Source of the DNA: Lysobacter_C viscosus
GTDB lineage: Bacteria > Pseudomonadota > Gammaproteobacteria > Xanthomonadales > Xanthomonadaceae
DNA length: 64,000 nt
Reading direction: 5' to 3'
Assembly: GCF_046600715.1 (NCBI RefSeq)
Contig: NZ_JBJMAV010000003.1
Coordinates: 124,001-188,000 of the forward strand
Numbering within the stretch: the stretch's first letter is position 1; every line of letters starts with the position of its first letter. This document shows, piece after piece, positions 1-7,858 of the stretch. The notes beneath the pieces were generated by a model. That model did not search any database, had not been told where the DNA came from, and saw only the letters and a list, made by a program, of their open reading frames with translations. The translations under genes were made by a program, and so were the position numbers.

Positions 1-1
1 G

Positions 2-274
2 GCGCTGGCCGGTGGTGGGGGCGTCCACCTGTTCAACAACCTCGCCTTCATCCTGGCCGCGCTGCTGCTGATGGCGCCGTTCGGGTTCGTGCCCTTCAGC
101 AATACATTCCCGGCGGTCGCGCTGCTGCTGTATGCGGTGGGGATGATCCAGCGCGACGGCGGCGCCATCCTGCTCGGCCACCTGGCCAACCTGACCACGA
201 TCGCCTACTTCGGCGTGTTGATCGGCGGCGGCGGCATGGCCGCGCACCAGTTGTTCCAGCGCTTCTTCGGCTGA
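2..274 (+). CDS. ExoD-like exopolysaccharide synthesis membrane protein (C-terminal part)
   Basis: Only the last 90 or so residues are in the window; the reading frame is open from base 2 and the start lies upstream. The fragment is hydrophobic, with about three membrane stretches. It contains the block PFSNTFPAVALLLYAVGMIQ followed by RDG, which resembles the C-terminal signature of the ExoD family (PFxNTxPA...LGLxxRDG). ExoD proteins are inner-membrane proteins first linked to exopolysaccharide production in rhizobia; their biochemical role is unknown. The family assignment rests on recalled signature similarity, so the exact function stays open. Confidence 0.6.
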   Translation, partial: ALAGGGGVHLFNNLAFILAALLLMAPFGFVPFSNTFPAVALLLYAVGMIQRDGGAILLGHLANLTTIAYFGVLIGGGGMAAHQLFQRFFG

Positions 275-359
275 GTGGCCTGCGCGGCGCGGCCGCCGCG
301 CTCTCCTGCCCTGCACGGTCGGCGCCAGCCCGGCGCGAACCCCGCCGGGAGCAGACCAC

Positions 360-695
360 ATGGACCGCTCAAACGCACCCCACCGGCGAGGCCGACTGGC
401 CGCACTCGCACTCGCGCTGGTGGTCGGCGCGGGCGCAGGCACGGCGCTGGCGCAGGACGCCGTCGCGCCGTCGCGCCGTCGCCTGCAGCGTCTGCAGCGT
501 CTGCAGCGCCAGCGTCGGTGGATACAGACGGCGTGCTGAGCGCACAGGAGCATGCCGCCGCGACCAGCGCCGCCTACCGGAAACTGGACGCCGACGGCGA
601 TGGCCGGCTGACCCTGGAGGAGGGCCCGGGCCGGGGCGGCCGCCGCACGCGTCGGGCGCTGCCGCGGCGCCGCCTACGCCGCGCTGACCCGGTGA
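360..695 (+). pseudogene. Frameshifted exported EF-hand protein
   Basis: An ATG at 360 opens a signal peptide (positively charged start, LAALALALVVGAGAGTALA, then QDAVAP) that runs into a stop at about position 540. In the +2 frame, starting just after three copies of an 8-bp repeat at 459-482, the sequence encodes an alanine-rich linker and a canonical EF-hand loop, DADGDGRLTLEE. A second, incomplete loop, DTDGVLSAQEH, precedes it. Removing one 8-bp unit would join the signal peptide to the EF-hand in frame. A second shift near 620 is possible, because the C-terminal residues look more natural in the first frame (ending AAYAALTR, stop 693-695). The intact product would be a small periplasmic calcium-binding protein of about 110 residues. 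It may be a pseudogene, phase-variable, or affected by a sequencing error. Confidence 0.55.
459..482 (+). repeat. Three tandem copies of an 8-bp unit
   Basis: GCCGTCGC is repeated three times without interruption, inside the EF-hand reading frame. Eight is not a multiple of three, so gain or loss of a unit switches the downstream frame. A second short repeat (CTGCAGCGT, 9 bp, about three copies) follows at once at 483-509 and is frame-neutral. Confidence 0.9.
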
Positions 696-804
696 CGGCG
701 CATCGCGTCGCACGTCGCCTTCAGTTTTCCGCGCCGGGGCCGATGCCGGGAGTGAAACGCGGCCGTCCCCCGGTCGCGCGCCCATTGCCCGACCGGAGAC
801 CTGC

Positions 805-2145
805 GTGCGCCCCGTGCTGGAGGAAGAACTCATCGTCGGCAGTCCGCTGGCATGGCCGCTTTTCGACCCGGCCGGCAAGCTGCTGGCCGATGCCGGCGTG
901 GTGGTGCTGTGCGAGGCGCAGCGCCTGACGCTGCTGCAGCGGGGCCATGTCGACCCGGCGCTGTGCCTGGTCGAGGACGCGGGCCCCACCGACGAAGCGA
1001 GCGCCGCCGCCGAAGCGCCGCCCGCGCCCCTGCCACCGGTGTTCGGCGAGGTGCGCGCGCTCAAGCGACGGCTGGCCGAGGCGCACATGCAACTGCTGGC
1101 CGCCGGCACGCCCGATGGTGCGCTGATGGCGCTGGAGCTGGTGACCGAGCTGCAAGCCCTCGTGGACCGGGATGCGGATGCCGCGCTTGCAGCGGTGCAG
1201 CTTGACCTGGACGACGGTGGGCCGATCTCGCGCCAGGTCCACGCGGCGATCCTGTGCCAGATGGCCACCCGCGCCCGGGGATGCGAGCCGGCCGAAGTCG
1301 ATTCGATGATGGCCGCCGCGCTCACCTACGACCTGGCGCTGGGCCCGATCGCCGAGACCCTCAACAGCCAGCAGGGCGAACTCAGCCCCGAGCAGCGGCG
1401 GCAGGTCGAGGCCCACCCCGACGAGGCGGTGATGCTGCTCAGGGCCGCCGGGGTCGAGGACCCGTTGTGGCTGGATGCGGTCCAGCACCACCACGAGCGA
1501 CTGGACGGCAGCGGCTATCCGCACGGATTGCGGGGTGATGACATCGGTGCCGGCGCCCGGCTGCTGGCGGTGGTGGACATCTTCTCGGCGATGGTGCGGC
1601 CGCGTGCCTACCGCGAGGCGGTCATCGCACGCAACGCGCTGCGCAACCTGTTCCTGGAACGGGGCACCGCGGTGGACGCCGAACTGCCGGGGTTGCTGGT
1701 CAAGGAAATCGGTGTGTTCCCGCCCGGCACCGTGGTGCGTCTGGCCAGCGGCGAGGTGGGCGTGGTCACCCATCGCGGCGGCAATGCCGCGTGCCCGCGG
1801 GTGGCACGCCTGGTCAACGCCAACGGGACGTTCGCGGCGGTAGCCCGCTCGCGCGACACCCGCGAAGCCGAGCACGCCATCGTGGAGGCCGTGCCCCAGG
1901 CCCGCTACCAGGCCTTCCTGAGCAATTGCGCGAGATTCTGGGCCGATGCCCCGGCGGGCAGGCCGGTGCTGGCCCGTACCGCGGCCCCGCTTCCAGCACA
2001 TCCGGCGGGGGGAGCGGGGGCCGATGCCGTCTGTGGCCTGCAGCCGGATCCGGGCAGCGACCTGGCGGCCGCCCCGGCACAGGGCGCAGCGCCAGAGTCG
2101 GCGCAGGCCTGCGCGCTTGATGGCGAGGCGAAGAGCCCAAGCTGA
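805..2145 (+). CDS. Degenerate HD-GYP domain protein
   Basis: A 446-residue soluble protein with a GTG start at 805. Residues about 150-330 resemble an HD-GYP cyclic-di-GMP phosphodiesterase: a mid-domain His (VEAHPDEA), then HHHERLDGSGYPHGLRG, then ARLLAVVDIFSAM and RPRAYRE. The usual first metal-binding His-Asp is missing its histidine: the equivalent position reads LTYDLALG, with Tyr-Asp and no GK. The C-terminal 100 residues are low-complexity Ala/Pro/Gly-rich. HD-GYP enzymes hydrolyse c-di-GMP; loss of the His suggests reduced or no hydrolysis, so a binding or scaffold role is plausible. It stands alone, followed by cspA. Confidence 0.75.
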   Translation: MRPVLEEELIVGSPLAWPLFDPAGKLLADAGVVVLCEAQRLTLLQRGHVDPALCLVEDAGPTDEASAAAEAPPAPLPPVFGEVRALKRRLAEAHMQLLAAGTPDGALMALELVTELQALVDRDADAALAAVQLDLDDGGPISRQVHAAILCQMATRARGCEPAEVDSMMAAALTYDLALGPIAETLNSQQGELSPEQRRQVEAHPDEAVMLLRAAGVEDPLWLDAVQHHHERLDGSGYPHGLRGDDIGAGARLLAVVDIFSAMVRPRAYREAVIARNALRNLFLERGTAVDAELPGLLVKEIGVFPPGTVVRLASGEVGVVTHRGGNAACPRVARLVNANGTFAAVARSRDTREAEHAIVEAVPQARYQAFLSNCARFWADAPAGRPVLARTAAPLPAHPAGGAGADAVCGLQPDPGSDLAAAPAQGAAPESAQACALDGEAKSPS

Positions 2146-2345
2146 ACAGGCGATCTCACGTAGTGATTGCATTGCAACGCGGCCCGGGCTACCGTTCACC
2201 CGCTGTGTTCGTCAAGGGTCACCCGAAACGTGGCCCGATGCCGTAGATCCCTGATCCGCTACATCGTTGCACTCGCTTCCTCCTTGCAACCAGCTCAACG
2301 CCGCGTAGGCGGTATTCCAATACATCCGTTACAAGGAGCAAGAAA

Positions 2346-2555
2346 ATGTCGAACCGTGAAACCGGTACCGTCAAGTGGTTCAACGATGCCAAGGGCTTCG
2401 GCTTCATCAGCCGTGAGAACGGCGAGGACGTGTTTGTGCACTTCCGTGCCATCCAGTCCAATGGCTTCAAGAGCCTGCAGGAAGGTCAGAAGGTCGAGTT
2501 CACCGTGACCCAGGGCCAGAAGGGCCTGCAGGCCGACGCCGTCACCCCGCTGTAA
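2346..2555 (+). CDS. cspA: Cold-shock protein, CspA family
   Basis: A 69-residue single OB-fold nucleic-acid-binding protein, the normal length for the family. The RNA-binding motifs KGFGFI (RNP1) and VFVHF (RNP2) are intact, and GTVKWFNDAKGFGFI at the N-terminus is typical. The start at 2346 has AAGGAGCAAGAAA just upstream. About 200 nt without a gene lie between it and the HD-GYP gene; this length would allow the long 5' leader seen on cold-shock mRNAs, but I found no specific thermosensor structure. It ends in a strong terminator and is therefore monocistronic. Which paralogue of the Csp family it is cannot be told. Confidence 0.95.
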   Translation: MSNRETGTVKWFNDAKGFGFISRENGEDVFVHFRAIQSNGFKSLQEGQKVEFTVTQGQKGLQADAVTPL

Positions 2556-2607
2556 GGGCGACGCGTTGACCTGACGCAGCGGCCCCGCGCCGCCGCGACA
2601 CCTTCGG

Positions 2608-2634
2608 AAAACCCGGCTTCGGCCGGGTTTTTCT
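2608..2634 (+). terminator. Rho-independent terminator of cspA
   Basis: A perfect 10-bp stem, AAAACCCGGC (2608-2617) with GCCGGGTTTT (2622-2631), is closed by a TTCG tetraloop and followed by a T-rich run. Confidence 0.93.
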
Positions 2635-2768
2635 TTGCCTGCGATCCGGCCACCTGGCCGGTTGCCATCCACGACCCCCTTGCGCCGAGTGTCCGATAGG
2701 ACGGTCGGTCCCAACCCGCTGGCCCGCCGCGACGGTCGCCCGCGCAACGGATGACACAATCGCCCCCG

Positions 2769-4580
2769 ATGGCCGAGCCCCACGAACCTCGAGCGGATTC
2801 CCGAACCGGACCCCTTGGCGAACCCCAGCCGCCTCCCCGCCCGGCGGTGACGCGTGCACATGCACCCCTGCGCGGCCTGCGGTTCTGGCTCGGACTTGGA
2901 TACGGCGCCATCGTGGTCGGGTTCGCGGTCGCGCTGGCGGTCATGGCCAACCTGGGGGCCACCCGGCAGATGGAGCGCGAAGCGGGCCGGCGCCTGGACG
3001 CGCAGGCCCGGCATATGGCCGAGCGCCTGGACGTCGGCGTGCAGGAGCGGCTGGACGACGTTCGCCTGCTGGCGTTGTTGCCGTTGTTGAGGACGGAGCC
3101 GGTCGATGCCGGTGCGGTGCGACGGCTGTTCGGCGAGCTGGTACGAAGCGAGCCTGCGTACGCGTGGATCGGTTTCGCCGCGGCAGACGGAACCGTGCGC
3201 GTGGCCAGCGGCGGCCTGCTGGAAGGCGGCGATGTGTCGGCGCGGCCGTGGTTCCAGGCCGCGCGCACCGGTCCGCACCTGGGCGACGTGCACGAAGCCG
3301 CATTGCTTGCGCGCCTGCTCCCGCGCCGCTCCGATGGCCAGCCCCTGCGCCTGATCGACACCGCCGCCCCGGTGCGCAGCGAGGAAGGCGAGCTTCTGGG
3401 CGTGGTGGGTGCGCACCTGTCCTGGCGCTGGGCCGAGCGCCAGCGCGACCTGCTGTTGGGCCCGGCCGCCGATCGAAGCGCCGTCGATATCTTCGTGTTG
3501 GACGCGCAGGGTCGCGTGCTGATGGGCCCGGCAGGCCAGGTCGGACGGACCCTGGCCACCGACAGCGCGCGCGCTGTGGCCCAGCGCCCGAATGGTCACG
3601 TCGCCGAGACCTGGGACGATGGGGTGCAGTACCTCACCGGCTACGCCCGCACCGGGCGGGACCCGGACGCCCCGACCCTGGGCTGGCACGTACTGGTGCG
3701 TGAGACCCGCACCTCCGCCATGGCGGAGCTGCGGGACCTGCGCCACACCCTCACCGCGGTGGTGGGCGTGCTGGCGCTGCTGTCGGTTGCCGGCGCGCTG
3801 CTGCTGGCGCGCAAGATCGGCGCGCCGCTGCATGCGCTGGCCGAGGCGGCCACCGTGATGCGCACCGGGCTGGCCGTTGTGAAGCTGCCGCAACTGGGCG
3901 GCTACCGCGAGGCGCAGCAGTTGTCGTCGGCGCTGAGCACGCTGTTCGACCAGGTCGGCCGGCGCGAGCACGAACTGCGCGAACTCGCCGACACGCTCGA
4001 ACGCCGCGTCGAGGAGCGCACCCGCGAGCTGCACAGTGCCAACGACGCGCTCGAGCGCCTGTCGGTCACCGACAGCCTCACCGGGCTCAACAACCGCCGC
4101 TACTTCGACAACCAGCTGGCCCACGAAATGCAGCGCGCACGCCAGCAGCTGCAGCCGCTCTCGCTGTTGCTGGTCGACCTGGACCACTTCAAGCGGATCA
4201 ACGACACCCACGGCCACCCCGCCGGCGACCGCGTGCTGCAACTGGTGGCCGACCTGCTCGACCAGGGGCTGCGCCCGACCGATGCGATCGCACGCATCGG
4301 CGGCGAGGAGTTCGCGGTGATCGCCGCCGGTGCCGACCTCGCCCAGGCCACCGCGCTGGGTGAACGCCTGCGGCGCCGGGTGGACGGGGCCAGCCCGCTC
4401 GAGATCGGCCGGCTGCAGCTGCCGATCTCGGTCAGCATCGGCGTGGCCAGCATCTGGCTGGCGGAGGGCGATGCCGGTGCCATGGAGTCGGCCGCCGAAC
4501 GCCTGTACACGCACGCGGACATGGCCCTGTACCGCGCCAAGCGCGGCGGCCGCAACCGGGTGGAGGGCACGGTCGCCTGA
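2769..4580 (+). CDS. Membrane-anchored diguanylate cyclase (GGDEF) with periplasmic sensor
   Basis: About 603 residues that make c-di-GMP from two GTP. Order: short cytoplasmic N-terminus; membrane helix (about residues 40-62, FWLGLGYGAIVVGFAVALAV); periplasmic Cache-like sensor (about 65-325); second helix (HTLTAVVGVLALLSVAGALLL); HAMP-like linker; coiled coil with EERTRELHSANDALERLS; GGDEF domain. The active site is GGEEF, with an inhibitory site RPTD five residues before it, so product inhibition is expected. A longer frame starts at 2751, but CACAAT at 2755-2760 looks like a -10 box ending shortly before the ATG at 2769, so I prefer the shorter start. The signal sensed is unknown. Confidence 0.9.
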   Translation: MAEPHEPRADSRTGPLGEPQPPPRPAVTRAHAPLRGLRFWLGLGYGAIVVGFAVALAVMANLGATRQMEREAGRRLDAQARHMAERLDVGVQERLDDVRLLALLPLLRTEPVDAGAVRRLFGELVRSEPAYAWIGFAAADGTVRVASGGLLEGGDVSARPWFQAARTGPHLGDVHEAALLARLLPRRSDGQPLRLIDTAAPVRSEEGELLGVVGAHLSWRWAERQRDLLLGPAADRSAVDIFVLDAQGRVLMGPAGQVGRTLATDSARAVAQRPNGHVAETWDDGVQYLTGYARTGRDPDAPTLGWHVLVRETRTSAMAELRDLRHTLTAVVGVLALLSVAGALLLARKIGAPLHALAEAATVMRTGLAVVKLPQLGGYREAQQLSSALSTLFDQVGRREHELRELADTLERRVEERTRELHSANDALERLSVTDSLTGLNNRRYFDNQLAHEMQRARQQLQPLSLLLVDLDHFKRINDTHGHPAGDRVLQLVADLLDQGLRPTDAIARIGGEEFAVIAAGADLAQATALGERLRRRVDGASPLEIGRLQLPISVSIGVASIWLAEGDAGAMESAAERLYTHADMALYRAKRGGRNRVEGTVA

Positions 4581-4622
4581 GCCCGGCCAACCCCGCCAAC
4601 ACGGGGCTGCGGCGCGCTCACG

Positions 4623-4634
4623 CATAATCGCGGG
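4623..4634 (+). promoter_or_regulatory. -10 element placing transcription start at the plsY-like ATG
   Basis: CATAAT at 4623-4628 sits so that +1 would fall at or beside the ATG at 4635, with no ribosome-binding site between. This implies a leaderless mRNA. I see no convincing -35 box. Confidence 0.4.
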
Positions 4635-5288
4635 ATGGCCTGGATCGCCGACATTCGACTGCTGACCTGGCTGCTGGTGCTGGCCGCCTACCTGTTGGGT
4701 TCGGTGTCCGGTGCGCGGCTGCTGGGCCACGCGCGCGGGATCAACACCCCCACGCCGGGATCCGTCGACGGCGAGGGCATCCAACCGGCAGCGACCCGTG
4801 GGTGGCGCTTCGTCCTGGGCGTGGGCCTGGACGTGGCCAAGGGCGCGCTGGCCGCGTGGCTGGCGCTGCGCTATGCCCCGGTAGGCAGCCCGCTTTCAGT
4901 CACCGCGCACGGTTACCTGGCCGCGTTCGCCGCCCTGGCCGGCCACGTCTGGCCGGTCTGGTACCGATTGAGCGGCGGCAAGGGCGCGTCGACGCTGCTG
5001 GGCGGGTTGCTGGTGATGTGGCCGCTCGCCGTTGCAGTGCTGGTGCTGGGGTGGATGGCGGTGGCGTTCGCCAGCGGATACCTCGGGCTGGCGACCGTGG
5101 TCGCGGCATTGCTGCTGCCGTTGCTGGCATGGACGACCGGCGCGGAGGTGCCGCGGCTGGTGTTCGCCTTCGCGGCGTGCGCGTTGATGGTGTGGGCGCA
5201 CCGCGGCCACCTCGCCAAGCTGCGGGACGGCACCGAATCACGTTTCGCGCGTGCACGGCTGCTGCACCGCTGGCGGCGGGGCCCCTGA
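4635..5288 (+). CDS. PlsY-like glycerol-3-phosphate acyltransferase, diverged
   Basis: A 217-residue polytopic membrane protein with five or six hydrophobic helices. PlsY transfers an acyl group from acyl-phosphate to glycerol-3-phosphate, the first step of phospholipid synthesis. Family signatures seen: GSVSGARLLG near the N-terminus, GLDVAKGALAAWLA, AGHVWPVWYRLSGGKGAST (the phosphate-binding GGKG loop) and a final KLRDGTE. The normally invariant first motif GSGNxGATN is replaced by GSVDGEGIQPAATRG, and the C-terminal HRxN block reads HRGH. It may have altered activity, or be a paralogue of a second PlsY elsewhere. Its stop overlaps the birA start (TGATG), so the two are probably translationally coupled. 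Confidence 0.75.
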   Translation: MAWIADIRLLTWLLVLAAYLLGSVSGARLLGHARGINTPTPGSVDGEGIQPAATRGWRFVLGVGLDVAKGALAAWLALRYAPVGSPLSVTAHGYLAAFAALAGHVWPVWYRLSGGKGASTLLGGLLVMWPLAVAVLVLGWMAVAFASGYLGLATVVAALLLPLLAWTTGAEVPRLVFAFAACALMVWAHRGHLAKLRDGTESRFARARLLHRWRRGP

Positions 5289-6298
5289 TGGACGACCGCG
5301 CTGTGCTGCAACGGCTGATCGACGGACCGCTCTCGGGTGACACGCTGGCCCGGGAGGCGGGCCAGACCCGCGCCGCGGTCTGGAAGCGCATCCAGGCGCT
5401 GCGCCAGGCGGGGGTGGCCATCGAGGCACGACCCGGCATCGGCTATGCGCTCGCCCAGCCCATGGCACTGCTCGATCCCGCGTTGATCGAGCGGACGCTG
5501 GGCGCGGATGCGAGACGCCGGATGGCCTCGCTGGCGGTTGCCTGGACCATCGACTCCACGAACAGTGCGTTGATGGCCGGGCCGGTACCGGCCGACGGCA
5601 GCGCATGCGTCCTGCTGGCCGAGCGCCAGACCGCCGGCCGCGGCCGCCGTGGCCGCCACTGGAACTCGCCGCTGGCCGCACACCTCTACCTGTCGCTGGC
5701 GCGCAGCTTCGGCGGCGGGCTGTCACGGCTGGGCGGGTTGAGCCTGGTGGCCGGCGTGGCCACGGTGGAAGCCCTGCACGCAATGGACATCGGCCGCGTG
5801 CGCCTGAAGTGGCCCAATGACGTCGTGGTGGTGGACGAAGACGGTCGCCTGCGCAAGCTGGGCGGGTTGCTGGTCGAGGGCAGCGGCGAGCACGCCGGCC
5901 CGGTGCGCGCGGTGATCGGACTGGGCCTCAACGTGCGGATGCCGGCCGGCGCGGCGGCCTTGATCGACCAGCCGTGGTGCGACCTGGCCGGACTGGATCG
6001 CGGCGCGGCGGTCGACCGCAACCGGCTGGCGGCCGCGGTGCTGGAGCATTGGCTGCCGGCACTGGCCGCGTTCGATCGCGACGGACTGGCCCCGTTCCTT
6101 GCGCGCTACGCGGCGGTGGATGCCCTGCAGGGACGCGAGGTGGTGGTGCAGGGCGAGCGCGGCCGCATCGAAGGCGTCGCCCGCGGCATCACGGGCGACG
6201 GCGGGCTGGAGGTGACGTTGCCCGGGGGCCAGGCGCGGGTCTTCCATGCCGGCGAAGCAAGCTTGCGCCTGGCCGGCGCCAGGGAGGAAGGGGCATGA
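5288..6298 (+). CDS. birA: Bifunctional biotin ligase / biotin operon repressor BirA
   Basis: About 336 residues. The N-terminal 60 residues form a winged helix (TLAREAGQTRAAVWKRIQAL), the DNA-binding part that makes BirA a repressor. The catalytic domain carries GRGRRGRHWNSP (biotinyl-AMP loop) and LKWPNDVVV. The C-terminal SH3-like cap is present (GREVVVQGERGRIEGVARGI). It activates biotin with ATP and attaches it to acetyl-CoA carboxylase carrier protein; with biotinyl-AMP bound it represses bio genes. The start at 5288 overlaps the plsY-like stop and the stop overlaps coaX by 4 bp, so the three are likely one unit. Identification is firm; the operator targets are not in this window. Confidence 0.93.
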   Translation: MDDRAVLQRLIDGPLSGDTLAREAGQTRAAVWKRIQALRQAGVAIEARPGIGYALAQPMALLDPALIERTLGADARRRMASLAVAWTIDSTNSALMAGPVPADGSACVLLAERQTAGRGRRGRHWNSPLAAHLYLSLARSFGGGLSRLGGLSLVAGVATVEALHAMDIGRVRLKWPNDVVVVDEDGRLRKLGGLLVEGSGEHAGPVRAVIGLGLNVRMPAGAAALIDQPWCDLAGLDRGAAVDRNRLAAAVLEHWLPALAAFDRDGLAPFLARYAAVDALQGREVVVQGERGRIEGVARGITGDGGLEVTLPGGQARVFHAGEASLRLAGAREEGA

Positions 6299-7026
6299 GC
6301 CAGTGGGTGTTCGACCTGGGCAACAGCCGGCTGAAGTGCGCGCCGCTCGGCGCCGACGGCCGGTCCGGGGAGGTCCATGCCCTGGCCCACGACGGCGGCA
6401 CGTGGCGCGAGGCGCTTGATGCGTTGCTGCCGGCGCACATCGAGGGTGCCTGGGTGGCGAGCGTCGCTGCGCCCGGCTTGACCCGGACCCTGGCCGATGC
6501 GTTGGCGTCCCGCGCTGGCCGCGTCGACTTCGTCAGCACGCAGCCCGCCTGCTGCGGCGTGCGCATCGCCTATGCGCAGCCGCAGCGGCTCGGCGTGGAC
6601 CGGTTCCTGGCGATGATCGGCGCGCGCGCAGCGAGCGGGGGACCGGCGCTGCTGTGCGGGGTCGGGACCGCCCTGACGATCGACCTGATGGACGCCGACG
6701 GGCTGCACCTCGGCGGCCGCATCGCACCCTCACCCACGCTCATGCGGGAAGCGCTCACCGCGCGCGTCGCGCACCTGCCCGCCATCGGTGGCACCTATCG
6801 TGACTTTGCCGACGACACGCCGGATGCGCTTGCTTCGGGCTGCGAAGGAGCCGCATCCGCGCTGGTGCGCGACAGCCTGGCCCTTGCCCAGGAGCAACTC
6901 GGCGAGGTGCCGACCCTGTACCTACACGGCGGCGGCGCGCCGGCGCTGCTGCCGAGGCTGCCGCAGGCCCGCCATGCCCCCGACCTGGTGCTGGCCGGCC
7001 TTGCGGCGTGGGCGGCGCAGGCGTGA
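6295..7026 (+). CDS. coaX: Type III pantothenate kinase CoaX
   Basis: 243 residues, the family's usual size. It phosphorylates pantothenate, the first step of coenzyme A synthesis; type III enzymes are not feedback-inhibited by CoA. The ASKHA-fold motifs are present: DLGNSRLK at the N-terminus (phosphate loop), LGVDRFLAMIGA, and GTALTIDL (Asp of the second phosphate motif), followed by GGRIAPSPTLMREAL. The ATG at 6295 overlaps the birA stop in an ATGA arrangement. The longer reading frame upstream is a shadow of birA. birA-coaX adjacency is common in beta- and gammaproteobacteria. Confidence 0.93.
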   Translation: MSQWVFDLGNSRLKCAPLGADGRSGEVHALAHDGGTWREALDALLPAHIEGAWVASVAAPGLTRTLADALASRAGRVDFVSTQPACCGVRIAYAQPQRLGVDRFLAMIGARAASGGPALLCGVGTALTIDLMDADGLHLGGRIAPSPTLMREALTARVAHLPAIGGTYRDFADDTPDALASGCEGAASALVRDSLALAQEQLGEVPTLYLHGGGAPALLPRLPQARHAPDLVLAGLAAWAAQA

Positions 7027-7053
7027 GCGTTCTGGTTCCGGACGCTCGCGTTC

Positions 7054-7065
7054 TATAGTCGCCGC
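7054..7065 (+). promoter_or_regulatory. -10 element of the SPOR-domain gene
   Basis: TATAGT at 7054-7059 ends 6 nt before the ATG at 7066, so transcription would start on or next to the start codon (leaderless). Confidence 0.4.
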
Positions 7066-7755
7066 ATGCTGATCCGCGCCACGATCGTCCTGTTGCTCGC
7101 CCTCAACCTGGGTGTCGCCGCGTGGTGGCTGCTGCGCGACGTGCCGCCGCCGCCCGCGCCCCAGCCGCTGCCCGAAGGCGTCCTCCAGCTGCAAAGGGTC
7201 GGCGAGCCCGCCACCGACGCCGATACCGCCGCCGCGCCTGCCCGGGTACGTGCCGCGCCGGTGCGGCCCCTGCAGTGCTTCAGCCTGGGCCCGTTCGAGG
7301 ACACCCGTGCCGCGACGCGGGCCCGGGCACGCCTGCCCGTCGGTGTGCCGGCGCGGGTGCAACTGCGGCGCGAGCCGGTGGACAGCGGCCGCGGCTGGCG
7401 CGTGCTGATCCCGCCCCAGCCGAGCCTGGAGGCGGCCCAGGCGCTGGCCGAGCGGATCGGCCAGGCGGGCTACGAGGACTACCTGGTGATGCGCGAGGGC
7501 GAGGACGCGAACGCCATCGCGCTGGGACGCTACGGCGGCGAATCCACCGCACGCCGGCGGGTGGCCTCGCTGGAGGCCGCCGGTTTCGACCAGGCCGTCG
7601 CGCAACCGCTCGGTGATGCCGCGCAGGTGTGGCTCGACCTGGGCGTGGAGGCCGGCTTCGATGCCGACGCCGCGCAGTCCGCGACCGGCGCCCCGCGCCG
7701 CGTGCCACGCGACTGCGCACAGGTCGGCTGGGGTCGCGGCACGCCACCGCGATAG
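7066..7755 (+). CDS. SPOR-domain membrane-anchored protein
   Basis: 229 residues. One N-terminal membrane helix (RATIVLLLALNLGVAAWWLL) is followed by a Pro/Ala-rich linker and a region resembling a SPOR repeat: CFSLGPFEDTRAATRARARL, then GWRVLIPP, EAAQALAERIGQAGYEDYLVM and NAIALGRYGG. SPOR domains bind denuded septal peptidoglycan and usually mark cell-division proteins. The protein would be anchored in the inner membrane with the SPOR region in the periplasm. It follows coaX after 39 nt with its own putative promoter. Which division step it serves cannot be told. Confidence 0.75.
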   Translation: MLIRATIVLLLALNLGVAAWWLLRDVPPPPAPQPLPEGVLQLQRVGEPATDADTAAAPARVRAAPVRPLQCFSLGPFEDTRAATRARARLPVGVPARVQLRREPVDSGRGWRVLIPPQPSLEAAQALAERIGQAGYEDYLVMREGEDANAIALGRYGGESTARRRVASLEAAGFDQAVAQPLGDAAQVWLDLGVEAGFDADAAQSATGAPRRVPRDCAQVGWGRGTPPR

Positions 7756-7767
7756 AATGGGCGCTTC

Positions 7768-7843
7768 GCCGGCTTAGCTCAGTTGGTAGAGCAACCGCCT
7801 TGTAAGCGGTAGGTCGTCAGTTCAACTCTGACAGTCGGCACCA
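7768..7843 (+). tRNA. tRNA-Thr (anticodon UGU)
   Basis: A 76-nt cloverleaf with encoded CCA. Acceptor GCCGGCT pairs with AGTCGGC (one G-U pair); the D arm is GCTCAGTTGGTAGAGC; the anticodon stem ACCGC/GCGGT encloses CTTGTAA with anticodon TGT; the T arm is GTCAG TTCAACT CTGAC. It decodes ACA. A -10 box TAGAAT lies at about 7753-7758. Arginase starts 16 nt downstream. Confidence 0.97.
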
Positions 7844-7858
7844 CGTCAGGAGTCAGCC

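Noticed and set aside
2146..2345. cspA leader as a cold-sensing RNA switch
   Set aside because: The length would allow it, but I could not find a convincing alternative pairing or a conserved cold-box in the sequence.
2295..4784. An 829-codon minus-strand frame opposite cspA and the diguanylate cyclase
   Set aside because: Spans two real plus-strand genes and a terminator, with no domain-like sequence.
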